Assembly: GCA_050732875.1 (NCBI GenBank)
Contig: JBOHRQ010000008.1
Location: forward strand, 1-64,000
Origin: DASRVA01 sp050732875
GTDB lineage: Bacteria; Gemmatimonadota; Gemmatimonadetes; JACCXV01; JAHWKZ01
Direction: 5' to 3'
DNA: 64,000 nucleotides
Shown here: positions 7,497 to 14,256 of the stretch, piece after piece
Layout: every line of letters starts with the position of its first letter
Numbering within the stretch: the first letter of the stretch is position 1
Notes under the pieces: model-generated
Databases searched by the model: none
The model's input: only the letters and a program-made list of their open reading frames with translations
Told to the model about the DNA's origin: nothing
Made by a program: the position numbers and the translations under genes

Positions 7497-8939
7497 CTAT
7501 CTCCGGAACCGCGCGAGCGCGGCGACGATCGAATCCTGAACCGCCCGCCGCGGCCCGGTCGGTCCGGGGAAGAACTCCATGACCATGCTGAAGGCCAGCG
7601 GCTCTCCGCCGGCCGACATGACGTACCCGGAAAGAGCGGAAACGCCGGACAGGGAACCGGTCTTCGCGCGCGCGTTTCGTTCCGCGGCGGTTCCTCGCAT
7701 ACGCTCCTCGAGAGTGCCGTCCACGCCGGCGATCGGAAGCGCGCTGAAGAATGACGGCGCGAGATCCTCGCGCCGCGCGACGTACGCGAGCAAGTGCACG
7801 ATCTGTCGCGCCGTGACGAGGTTGTAACGCGAGACGCCGGAGCCGTCGGCCAGCACCATGGCGGTCGTGTCGATCCCCACCTCGCTCGCCAGGAAGCGCC
7901 GCTCCGCCGCTAGACCGGTCTCGTAGTCTCCGGGTGGCCCTGCCACCTCGGCACCGATCACTTTCACGAGCTGCTCCCCCGTGAGGTTGTCGCTGACCTT
8001 GAGGAAGTTGCGTACGCTCACGGAGAGAGAGTCGCTGCGATGGCGGGCGATCGGATGCAGGACCTCGGGGCGGGATGGACGGCCCGCGGTCAGTGCCGGA
8101 TCCGCGGGCCCGAGCACGGTCACCCCGCGTCGCGCGAGCAGCTCCCCGAAGACGACCGCCGCGTAAAGGGCCGGGTCCTCGACGGTCCGGACCTCGATCA
8201 CCGGATCGCTTCCGATCGGCAGCACCCCTCGGACGTCGATCACGTTCTCCTTGGGCGTCCAGTGACGTTCGACCGTCAACGTCGATTCTCCACCAGACGG
8301 TCCGGTGCGCGCGCTGACACGCATCTCGATGAACGCGGTCGGCGGATCCAGCGCGGCCCGGACCGGGTCGCCGGCGGCGGCACCCGGCTCGACGCGCACC
8401 GTGACCGCGTTGTCGTTCAGCGTGAGCGCGCTGCTGTAGGGCCAGTACCAGTACGGGCCGTCGTCCCACATCCATCCCGATCCCCAGGCCGGCCCGGCGA
8501 AGTAATCCGTCACCGGCCGGATGCGTCCTTCGACCGCGCGAACGCCAAGCGAGGCGAGGCTGTCGGCGAGCGCCGCGAGGTCCTCCGTGACCAGATCGGG
8601 GTCGCCACGCCCCACGAGATAGAGATCGCCGCGCAAGGTGTCGCCGGTGACCCGGGCGTCCGAAGCTAGGGTGGTGACGAAACGATGGTCGGGACCCAGA
8701 TAGTGAAGCGCCGATGCGGCGGTGAAGAGCTTGAGGTTGGAGGCCGGCGTGTAGAGGCGATCCGCCTCGCGGGCGTAGATGGTGTCACCCCGATCCAGCG
8801 ACACGACGAGCAGGGCGGTCCCGGAGTGGCGGAGACCGGGATCCGCGAGAAGCCGATCGAGTGTCTCGACGACGATCTCGCTGCCGGCCCCCCGGGCCGA
8901 GGACAACGCGCACGCCGCGGGCAGGCCGAGACAGGCCAT
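7497..8939 (-). CDS. dacB: D-Ala-D-Ala carboxypeptidase/endopeptidase, PBP4 family
   Basis: The roughly 480-residue product has the three penicillin-binding motifs in order: SxxK in PASNLKLFTAAS near residue 65, SxN in VSDNLTGEQLVK, and KTG in RAKTGSLSGVSALSGYV near the C-terminus. This matches PBP4-type (class C) enzymes, which trim peptidoglycan peptides in the periplasm. A large insertion between the first two motifs is normal for this class. The ATG at 8939 begins MACLGLPAACALSSARG, a plausible export signal. The frame stays open further upstream without a clear start, so the N-terminus is uncertain. A perfect hairpin sits directly before this ATG. Confidence 0.85.
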   Translation of the reverse strand: MACLGLPAACALSSARGAGSEIVVETLDRLLADPGLRHSGTALLVVSLDRGDTIYAREADRLYTPASNLKLFTAASALHYLGPDHRFVTTLASDARVTGDTLRGDLYLVGRGDPDLVTEDLAALADSLASLGVRAVEGRIRPVTDYFAGPAWGSGWMWDDGPYWYWPYSSALTLNDNAVTVRVEPGAAAGDPVRAALDPPTAFIEMRVSARTGPSGGESTLTVERHWTPKENVIDVRGVLPIGSDPVIEVRTVEDPALYAAVVFGELLARRGVTVLGPADPALTAGRPSRPEVLHPIARHRSDSLSVSVRNFLKVSDNLTGEQLVKVIGAEVAGPPGDYETGLAAERRFLASEVGIDTTAMVLADGSGVSRYNLVTARQIVHLLAYVARREDLAPSFFSALPIAGVDGTLEERMRGTAAERNARAKTGSLSGVSALSGYVMSAGGEPLAFSMVMEFFPGPTGPRRAVQDSIVAALARFRR

Positions 8940-8944
8940 GACGA

Positions 8945-8977
8945 CGAAAGCCCGCAGGAGCGGGCTTTCGCGAAAGC
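8945..8977. repeat. Nested perfect palindromes just upstream of dacB
   Basis: CGAAAGCCCGC (8945-8955) and GCGGGCTTTCG (8960-8970) form an 11-bp perfect stem with a 4-base loop, ending 5 bases before the dacB start on the minus strand. Its outer arm also takes part in GCTTTCGCGAAAGC (8964-8977), a 14-bp perfect palindrome, so two structures compete. It could terminate the upstream histone-like transcript, although the following T-tract is poor, or mask the dacB ribosome site. Confidence 0.6.
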
Positions 8978-9025
8978 GTCGAAGCGGTCCGAGCCGATCG
9001 ATCGGCAGTAAGGCTTGCTCGAAGG

Positions 9026-9175
9026 TTACTTCTTCTTTCTCTTCCTTGAAGCCTTCTTCTTCTTGGAGCCCTTCTTTTTCGAGGCCTTCCTCGAGGCCTT
9101 CTTCCTTGAAGCCTTCTTGCGGGCCTTCTTCTTCGAGGCCTTCTTTCTGGTCGACTTTCTGGCCATTGCAGCCAT
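9026..9175 (-). CDS. Histone H1-like lysine/arginine-rich small protein
   Basis: The 49-residue product begins MAAMARKSTRKKASKKK and continues as a tandem of Lys/Arg/Ala/Ser units to the end (KRKKK). Low-complexity basic proteins of this type, related to the C-terminal tails of eukaryotic H1 and to bacterial Hc1/AlgP-like proteins, bind DNA non-specifically and compact it. The ATG at 9175 is preferred over upstream starts because AGGAGG lies about 7 bases before it. The coding strand is purine-rich. The gene sits between pfkA and dacB on the same strand, below an unusually AT-rich gap. Confidence 0.72.
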   Translation of the reverse strand: MAAMARKSTRKKASKKKARKKASRKKASRKASKKKGSKKKKASRKRKKK

Positions 9176-9292
9176 ACCGTTTCCTCCTGGTCTGAGCGTC
9201 ACGACGGTCGGACCGCTCGACAAAAAAAAGTCTATCACAACAATGTGAACGTGCGCAATAGTTTGAACGAGAAAAAGAAAGTAGAAAAAGAC
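9176..9292 (-). promoter_or_regulatory. AT-rich gap between pfkA and the histone-like gene
   Basis: This 117-base gap is much more AT-rich than the surrounding DNA. It holds an A8 tract (T8 on the minus strand, around 9222-9229) and an inverted repeat TCACA-ACAA-TGTGA near 9235. A minus-strand promoter for the histone-like gene probably lies here, but no single -35/-10 pair is convincing. The T-rich stretch right after the pfkA stop may help release its transcript. Confidence 0.4.
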
Positions 9293-10285
9293 TCATCCGG
9301 CGAGCGTGTTGACGAGCTCGAGCAGCGATCGATCGATCTCTTTGTTCTCGGCGACCGCTTCGGCGATCGGTGTCGCGCACACGGCTTGTCCACGCAAACC
9401 GAAGAGCAGGTCGCGCCGGCCTTCGATCGCCGCTCGAGTGGCAGCCGACGCGAGACGGCTGGCAAGAACGCGATCCCGCACGGTCGGGTTGCCGCCGCGC
9501 TGGATGTGCCCGAGGATCGTTACACGCGGGCCGGCTCCGGGCAGATCCCTCAAGCCTGGCGAGCGATCATCGAGCTCCTGGAGGAGCCCTCGAGCCCCAC
9601 CGGGATGAGCGCCTTCGGCGACCACGACGATGCACGAGAGCTTCCCGCGACTATAGTTGCCACGGATCACCTCCACGAGCGCGGCCGGATCGAGCTCCAC
9701 CTCCGGCAGCACGACCGCCTCCGCGCCACCGCCTACCGCGACCTCGAGCGCGATGAAGCCGCGATTTCGTCCCATGACCTCGATGAAGAAGAGACGTTCG
9801 AGGGCGTGCGCGGTGTCGCGGACTCGATCGATGGCCTCGAGCGCGGTGTTGCAGGCCGTATCGAAGCCGATCGACTGATCCGTTCCGCCGAGGTCGTTGT
9901 CGATCGTCGAGGCGACGCCGAGGACGGCGCCGTCCCACATCGACTGGAGGTGCGTGGCGCCGTTCTGGGTACCCTCTCCCCCGATCGTGATCAGCGCGCT
10001 GCAGCGCCGGCGGGTGAGGACGTCGCAGGCGGCACGCCGAACCGCCTCGTCGCGGAAGCGGACCTCGCGCGCGGTGTCGAGCACAGACCCTCCACGCTGC
10101 AGGACGTTGGCCACGCTGCGCGGCGTGAGCGGGATCGCGTCGTCGTCGATCAGGCCGCAGAAGCCCCTGCGAAACCCGATGACGTCCCAGCCGGCGTGCG
10201 CGGCGGTGCGCACGACGGCGCGAATGGCCGCGTTCATTCCGGGCGCGTCGCCCCCGCTGGTCAGGACGCCTAGACGCGAGGCCAT
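9293..10285 (-). CDS. pfkA: 6-phosphofructokinase
   Basis: The 330-residue product phosphorylates fructose 6-phosphate to fructose 1,6-bisphosphate in glycolysis. It has the N-terminal LTSGGDAPGMNAAIR loop, the catalytic STIDNDLGGTDQSIGFDTA, the substrate loop EVMGRNRGFIA and HIQRGGNPT. The phosphate-donor site reads GGEGT where classical ATP enzymes have GGDGS and PPi enzymes GGDDT. Gly at the discriminating position argues for ATP; the Glu variant recalls the actinobacterial-like (group III) branch. Length is typical. Downstream on the strand lie the histone-like gene and dacB. Confidence 0.9.
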   Translation of the reverse strand: MASRLGVLTSGGDAPGMNAAIRAVVRTAAHAGWDVIGFRRGFCGLIDDDAIPLTPRSVANVLQRGGSVLDTAREVRFRDEAVRRAACDVLTRRRCSALITIGGEGTQNGATHLQSMWDGAVLGVASTIDNDLGGTDQSIGFDTACNTALEAIDRVRDTAHALERLFFIEVMGRNRGFIALEVAVGGGAEAVVLPEVELDPAALVEVIRGNYSRGKLSCIVVVAEGAHPGGARGLLQELDDRSPGLRDLPGAGPRVTILGHIQRGGNPTVRDRVLASRLASAATRAAIEGRRDLLFGLRGQAVCATPIAEAVAENKEIDRSLLELVNTLAG

Positions 10286-10543
10286 GGACGGAAGTCGGGA
10301 GGGGAGGGGAGTCGCATGTGGGGGGCGAAGGTAGCCGGCGCATCGGGTCGTGTCAGCGTGCGGCAGGCGTCCTCGCGGGTGTGGTTTGGCGAGGACGATC
10401 GCTGGAGTACGGGGGGCCGGCGCCGGTTCAGCGTGGGGCGGGACATTGCCAAGCCCCGCAGTGAGTTAGGGGGGAGACGGAACCTTTCGGCACGTCCCGT
10501 GCTAGGATAGATCAGCGACCCTATTCCCAAAGTGGAGGAACCC

Positions 10544-11347
10544 ATGCGGACGCAGCGTTCGATAGAGAGATGGCTCCTGATCCTGACGGTCGGCTCGATC
10601 GGGATCGCGGCGCTGGCCTGCGGCGGCGAGGGCGCCGACGAGGTCGACGACGATCTTCCGATCGTGGTCGAGGACAGTGGCCCGATCGCACTGTCTGATT
10701 CGGTCGGTCCGACCGCCGATGAAATCGATGTGGTGGAAGAGCAGCCGCGTGTCGTAGAGCGGACCGTCGTCGTCCGCGAGCGGCCTCGTGAGGAGCCGAC
10801 CCGGACCCCGAGCCCGGAGCCCGCGCCGGCACCATCCCGACCGAGTTCGATCCCGGCCGGAACGTCGATCTCGTTCTCCACGCTCCACCAGGTGGATTCG
10901 GAGCACAACGATGTCGGTAGCACGTGGACCGGTCGCGTGACTCGCAACGTCGTGGTCGGCGGGCAGGTCGTGATTCCGGCCGGAGCGACGGTCACCGGCG
11001 TGGTGACGAACATGAACGAGGGCGACGACAACGGCGGCAACGGCTCGATCACGCTCGAGGCGCGCTCGGTGGAGACCGCCTACGGGTCGCGCTCCATCGC
11101 CGCCGCGCCGGTGGCAGGAGGTCATTCGTACGCCGACAAGGGCTTCCCGACCAAGGAGACGGCGATCGGCGCCGGGGCCGGGGCGGTGCTGGGTGGCATC
11201 ATCGGCGGCAAGAAGGGCGCGGCGATCGGCGCCGGGGTCGGCGGAGCCGGTGGCGCGGCCATGGGGCAAGCGCGCGATGACTACGAGGTGGCGCTGGACG
11301 CCGGCAGCAATCTCACCGTGCGTCTGTCGAACTCCGTGGGCCTGTAA
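10544..11347 (+). CDS. Glycine-zipper lipoprotein
   Basis: The 267-residue product has an export signal ending in a lipobox-like IAALAC, then an acidic and Pro-rich linker. A beta-rich domain follows, starting PAGTSISFSTLHQVDSE. Next comes a clear glycine zipper (GAGAGAVLGGIIGGKKGAA, then GAGVGGAGGAAMG), which usually inserts into or packs against membranes. A short C-terminal strand ends LTVRLSNSVGL. Similar proteins are annotated only as glycine-zipper outer-membrane lipoproteins. The ATG at 10544 is preferred because GGAGG lies at 10534-10538; a GTG at 10532 would overlap that site. Confidence 0.72.
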   Translation: MRTQRSIERWLLILTVGSIGIAALACGGEGADEVDDDLPIVVEDSGPIALSDSVGPTADEIDVVEEQPRVVERTVVVRERPREEPTRTPSPEPAPAPSRPSSIPAGTSISFSTLHQVDSEHNDVGSTWTGRVTRNVVVGGQVVIPAGATVTGVVTNMNEGDDNGGNGSITLEARSVETAYGSRSIAAAPVAGGHSYADKGFPTKETAIGAGAGAVLGGIIGGKKGAAIGAGVGGAGGAAMGQARDDYEVALDAGSNLTVRLSNSVGL

Positions 11348-11379
11348 AACGAACGAGCCGAACACGGCTTTTCCGGGAG

Positions 11380-11419
11380 CGCCGGGGCTGGCCAGAGAGC
11401 GGCCCCGGCGTTTCTTTTT
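11380..11419 (+). terminator. Intrinsic terminator after the glycine-zipper gene
   Basis: CGCCGGGG (11380-11387) pairs with CCCCGGCG (11403-11410), followed by TTTCTTTTT (11411-11419). This is a strong Rho-independent terminator about 30 bases after the stop, making the upstream gene a single-gene unit. Confidence 0.88.
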
Positions 11420-11477
11420 GCCCGCTGGTCGATTCCTCGATAGCGTTCCCGCCGATGGTCGGACCGGACGGACGTTG

Positions 11478-12275
11478 ATGGAAGAACGCGAGCTCGCCGA
11501 GCTCCGCGCATTCGCGCTCGAGGCGGCCCGCGCGGCGGGCCGGTTGACGCTCGAGTACTTCGGAAGCGCGCTCGACGTCGAGCGAAAGGCCGACCGGTCG
11601 CTGGTGACCTCGGCGGACCGCCGTGCCGAGGAGCTGCTCCGCGAGCGGCTCGCGGCGCGCTGCCCGGGGGACGGCGTGATCGGTGAGGAGTTCGGGGTCG
11701 AGGAGGGCTCGAGCGGGAGACGCTGGACGCTGGATCCGATCGATGGGACGTTCGGGTTCGTTCACGGGGTGCCGCTCTTCTCCGTCCTGATCGGGCTGCT
11801 GGACGGCGAGGAGGCGGTGCTCGGCGTCGTCCATCTCCCGGCCCTGAGAGAGACGGTGGCCGCGGTCCAGGGGTCGGGCTGCTGGATGTGGAGAGGAGAC
11901 GCGGATCCGGTCCCGTCGCGGGTCTCGTCCGAAGCCGCCCTCGCGGACGCGCTCGTCCTGGCCACCGACTTCCGCCGTCTTCCGGGCGCGGCCGGGGCCG
12001 GGTACGAGCGGTTCGCGGACGCCGGAGAGCTCAGGACCTGGGGGGACGCCTACGGCCACGCGCTGGTCGCCACCGGTCGGGCCGACGCGATGATCGACCC
12101 CCGCATGAAGCCCTGGGATTCGGTCCCCCTGCAGCCGATCGTCGAGGAGGCGGGAGGCCGCTTCAGCACGCTGGCGGGCGCGGCACTGCCGGCGGGCGGA
12201 AGCGCCGTGTCGACCAACGGGCTCCTCCACGACGAGGTGCTCGAGCGGCTGGCCGACCCGTCGACCATGGGGTAG
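11478..12275 (+). CDS. Inositol monophosphatase-family phosphatase (HisN/SuhB type)
   Basis: The 265-residue product has the metal-binding motifs of the family: GEEFG near residue 73, LDPIDGTFGFVHG near 87, and a C-terminal KPWDSVPLQPIVEEAGG. These Mg-dependent enzymes remove phosphate from inositol phosphates, histidinol phosphate or similar substrates. FVHG after DPIDGT and the DPRMKPWD ending are like the histidinol-phosphatase (HisN) branch, but substrate cannot be fixed from sequence. The ATG at 11478 fits the usual start (MEERELAELRAFALEAARAAG). It lies just after a terminator, so it must have its own promoter; none is clear. Confidence 0.85.
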   Translation: MEERELAELRAFALEAARAAGRLTLEYFGSALDVERKADRSLVTSADRRAEELLRERLAARCPGDGVIGEEFGVEEGSSGRRWTLDPIDGTFGFVHGVPLFSVLIGLLDGEEAVLGVVHLPALRETVAAVQGSGCWMWRGDADPVPSRVSSEAALADALVLATDFRRLPGAAGAGYERFADAGELRTWGDAYGHALVATGRADAMIDPRMKPWDSVPLQPIVEEAGGRFSTLAGAALPAGGSAVSTNGLLHDEVLERLADPSTMG

Positions 12276-12282
12276 TGGGCGC

Positions 12283-12428
12283 CCCCCGGCTGGATGGCCG
12301 GCCCGCCGCGGCCCTTGGCCATCAGCTTCTCGAGTCGCTCCTTCAGGACGATGGGTTGTTGTGCTTCAGGTCGCGCGTACCGAAGACGAGCGTGACGTCC
12401 GTGTCGCGGGCAGCGCGGGCCAGTCCAC
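12283..12428 (-). pseudogene. C-terminal remnant of a DUF488 protein, frameshifted
   Basis: On the minus strand, directly after the cupredoxin stop, the translation LARAARDTDVTLVFGTRDLKHNNP appears in two parts of this gap; it then shifts frame and continues PIVLKERLEKLMAKG. VTLVFGTRD-KHNN-IVLKE is the typical end of DUF488 proteins. There is no start codon or N-terminal half, and the two parts lie in different frames. I read this as a decayed fragment left by a deletion. The piece ends within the convergent phosphatase gene's 3' region. Confidence 0.6.
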
Positions 12429-12432
12429 ACCC

Positions 12433-13029
12433 CTACTCCGGGGCGATCCGGACGATCTTCTCGCGCATGATGCGGTCCACCGGCGGGAAGGTCTTCCGCG
12501 CGGCTTCCGGCACGGGCCGCCAGTCACCGGTGCCGGGGCGGCTGGCGTACCAGTCGAAGGGGCGCGTTCCCGGACCCTGCCCCGGCTCCCCGACCACGAT
12601 CCGGCCGACCATGCCGCCGGCCTCGTGCGGCAGGCAGAAGTAGTCGTAGACACCGGGGACGGTGAGCGACACCTCGAAAGCCTGCCCCGGCGTGGTGAGA
12701 ATTCCGGAGTCCCAGGGCTCCGCATCCTCCGGAATCCGCAGCGAGTGACTGGTGTTGGCCGGATGATAGGCCGTCGTCGAGTGGACGCTCTCGTCGACTA
12801 CCCAGCGGACCGTCCTCCCCGGCTCGATCAGCACGCCGACGGGATCGAACCAGACTTTCGAGCCGAGCGCGTCGCTCTTCATGTGGATCTCGACGGGGGA
12901 GCCCGGAGGCGCCCCTGCGCCGCCCTCGAGCCCGAGCAGCGCGCCGAGGGAAGACCGCGCCGGACCCGGCGCGGCGAGGCCGGCGAGCGCGAGCCCGCCG
13001 GCCTGCAGGAAGATCCGCCGCGTGACCAC
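12433..13029 (-). CDS. Tat-exported cupredoxin
   Basis: The 198-residue product starts with a twin-arginine-like signal, VTRRIFLQAGGLALAGLAAP, so it is probably folded before export. The cupredoxin domain shows ESVHSTTAYHPANTSH (His ligands) and YFCLPHEAGGMVGRIVVG (Cys, His and Met), a complete type-1 copper set. A C-terminal extension of about 50 residues has Pro/Trp-rich segments. The GTG at 13029 was chosen because it begins the Tat motif; it lies 8 bases after the stop of the upstream gene, so the pair is an operon. Likely role: electron carrier or redox partner. Confidence 0.78.
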   Translation of the reverse strand: MVTRRIFLQAGGLALAGLAAPGPARSSLGALLGLEGGAGAPPGSPVEIHMKSDALGSKVWFDPVGVLIEPGRTVRWVVDESVHSTTAYHPANTSHSLRIPEDAEPWDSGILTTPGQAFEVSLTVPGVYDYFCLPHEAGGMVGRIVVGEPGQGPGTRPFDWYASRPGTGDWRPVPEAARKTFPPVDRIMREKIVRIAPE

Positions 13030-13036
13030 GATTCCG

Positions 13037-13492
13037 CTACTTGAGCGCCGCGGCCGTCTCGGGCGAGACGTACCACACCACGAAGTGGTAGTGCGGCTCA
13101 GCGACACCCGGATGGCCGGCGTTGTAGTAGATGTCCACGTGATCGGCCTTCGCCGCGGCCACGTCGAGCCCGTTGAAGTTCTGCTGCTCGTTCATCGACG
13201 AGAGCGGGATCATGTAGACCGAGCTGACCAGATTGCCCTCGCGGTCGTAGGCCAGGAAAGGGCCCGCCGGCAGGGTCGCCGGATCCACGTACAGGGTGCC
13301 GATTCCGGGCAGGAAGTCCGGGAGCTCGACGAGCTCGCTGACCGGCTGGAAGGCGCCGCCCGGGGGCGCGGTCATCATCTCTCCGTGCATGGCCTCGTGC
13401 CCGGCGGCCACTTCCTCCTCCTGCGCCTGGGCCGTGCCGGCCAGGAAGGCGAGGGCGGAGGCCGCGAGGGCGAGCGTGAAGAGCCGTTTCAT
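13037..13492 (-). CDS. Secreted HxH protein, possibly DUF5602/TTHB210-like
   Basis: The 151-residue product has a signal peptide (MKRLFTLALAASALAFLAGTAQAQ), a Met/His-rich start of the mature part (GHEAMHGEMM) and a conserved-looking core with DHVDIYYNAGHPGV and EPHYHFVVWYVSPE. The closing HYHF and the domain size recall DUF5602 (TTHB210-like) proteins, from memory only. The His/Met content suggests metal binding. ATG 13492 has AGGAGG about 6 bases upstream. A strong promoter precedes it, and the cupredoxin gene follows in the same unit. Confidence 0.65.
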   Translation of the reverse strand: MKRLFTLALAASALAFLAGTAQAQEEEVAAGHEAMHGEMMTAPPGGAFQPVSELVELPDFLPGIGTLYVDPATLPAGPFLAYDREGNLVSSVYMIPLSSMNEQQNFNGLDVAAAKADHVDIYYNAGHPGVAEPHYHFVVWYVSPETAAALK

Positions 13493-13531
13493 GATTGGAT
13501 CCTCCTGATAAGGGTTGACAGCGTAGGGGGT

Positions 13532-13572
13532 TGCTTCCTTTCGAGTATACACCTAAATTGATTGTTATGCAA
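13532..13572. promoter_or_regulatory. Overlapping divergent promoters of the SufR-like and HxH/cupredoxin units
   Basis: Minus strand: TTGCAT (13572-13567), 17-base spacer, TATACT (13549-13544), a near-consensus promoter for the HxH gene. Plus strand: TTGCTT (13532-13537), 17-base spacer, TAAATT (13555-13560), placing the start of transcription near the ATG at 13567, so the SufR-like mRNA may be leaderless. The two promoters occupy the same 41 bases, so one bound regulator could control both. Confidence 0.65.
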
Positions 13573-14244
13573 GTCGAAACTATCAAAACAGCCCTGCCCT
13601 CGGGCACCAAACGGGAGATTCTCGACTTTCTCATCCGTAAGGAGCTGAGCGCGCAGGAGCTCGCCGACAGGCTGGGGGTCAGCTCAGCCGCCGTCCGCCA
13701 GCATCTGGCCATCTTGCAGAGCGGCGGCCTGGTCATGCGCGGGAAAGCGGACTCCCAGCCCGCCGGTCGCCCGACCTACGTCTATGCTCTCTCGCCGCTC
13801 GCCCGCCGCGCCTATCCCAAGCGGTACGACGTGCTCGCGAGCGAGCTGTTCGAGGTTCTGCAGGACCGGCAAGGCGAAGCGACCGCGCTCGAGCTGGTCG
13901 CGACGGCCGCGCGGCGCGTGGCGCGCCGGGCCCGCGACGGGATGGCCATCGACGACGCCGAGCGACGCTGGGACCTCCTGCTGGCCTGGCTGGATGAGAC
14001 CTTCGCCCTGGAGGCCGAGTGGGAGCCCCTCGGCGATGGCCGCCGGCGCATCGTCGTCCACCATTGCCCCTTCCAGGACATCGCCGCGGACCGTCCCCGG
14101 GTCTGCGGGACCTTCTTCACCAACCTGGTCGGGGAGCTCCTGGGCACGGACGGGGTGAGCCACGTGCCGCTCGACGATCGCCTGCGCTGCTGCGCCATCG
14201 ACATCGAGGACGGCTCGATCGACCGGGCGCAGGCCGGCGCGTGA
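13567..14244 (+). CDS. SufR-like Fe-S transcriptional regulator
   Basis: The 225-residue product has an N-terminal winged helix-turn-helix (SAQELADRLGVSSAAVRQHL, residues about 27-46) and a wing ending RPTYVYALS. The C-terminal part has Cys residues placed as in SufR: HHCPFQDIAADRPRVCGTFF (C-x12-C), then LRCCAID. SufR-type repressors ligate an Fe-S cluster and sense iron or oxidative stress. No suf genes are nearby; the obvious target is the divergent HxH/cupredoxin unit. The ATG at 13567 lies within the overlapping promoters. Confidence 0.8.
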   Translation: MQVETIKTALPSGTKREILDFLIRKELSAQELADRLGVSSAAVRQHLAILQSGGLVMRGKADSQPAGRPTYVYALSPLARRAYPKRYDVLASELFEVLQDRQGEATALELVATAARRVARRARDGMAIDDAERRWDLLLAWLDETFALEAEWEPLGDGRRRIVVHHCPFQDIAADRPRVCGTFFTNLVGELLGTDGVSHVPLDDRLRCCAIDIEDGSIDRAQAGA

Positions 14245-14256
14245 CGACCGCGAGCC

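Noticed and set aside
9015..9248. Plus-strand frame translating to Phe/Glu/Leu repeats
   Set aside because: It is the complement of the Lys-rich histone-like gene, which has a ribosome site; this frame has none.
9235..9248. CRP-like binding site
   Set aside because: The repeat is TCACA-ACAA-TGTGA, the inverse order of the CRP consensus TGTGA-N6-TCACA, so it is not called as such.
12050..12430. Full-length 126-codon minus-strand gene
   Set aside because: Only its first third looks like protein (DUF488 tail); the rest is the mirror of the phosphatase gene.
13516..13552. TTGACA with TATACA as a plus-strand promoter for the SufR-like gene
   Set aside because: The spacer would be 25 bases, too long. 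TTGCTT-17-TAAATT fits better.
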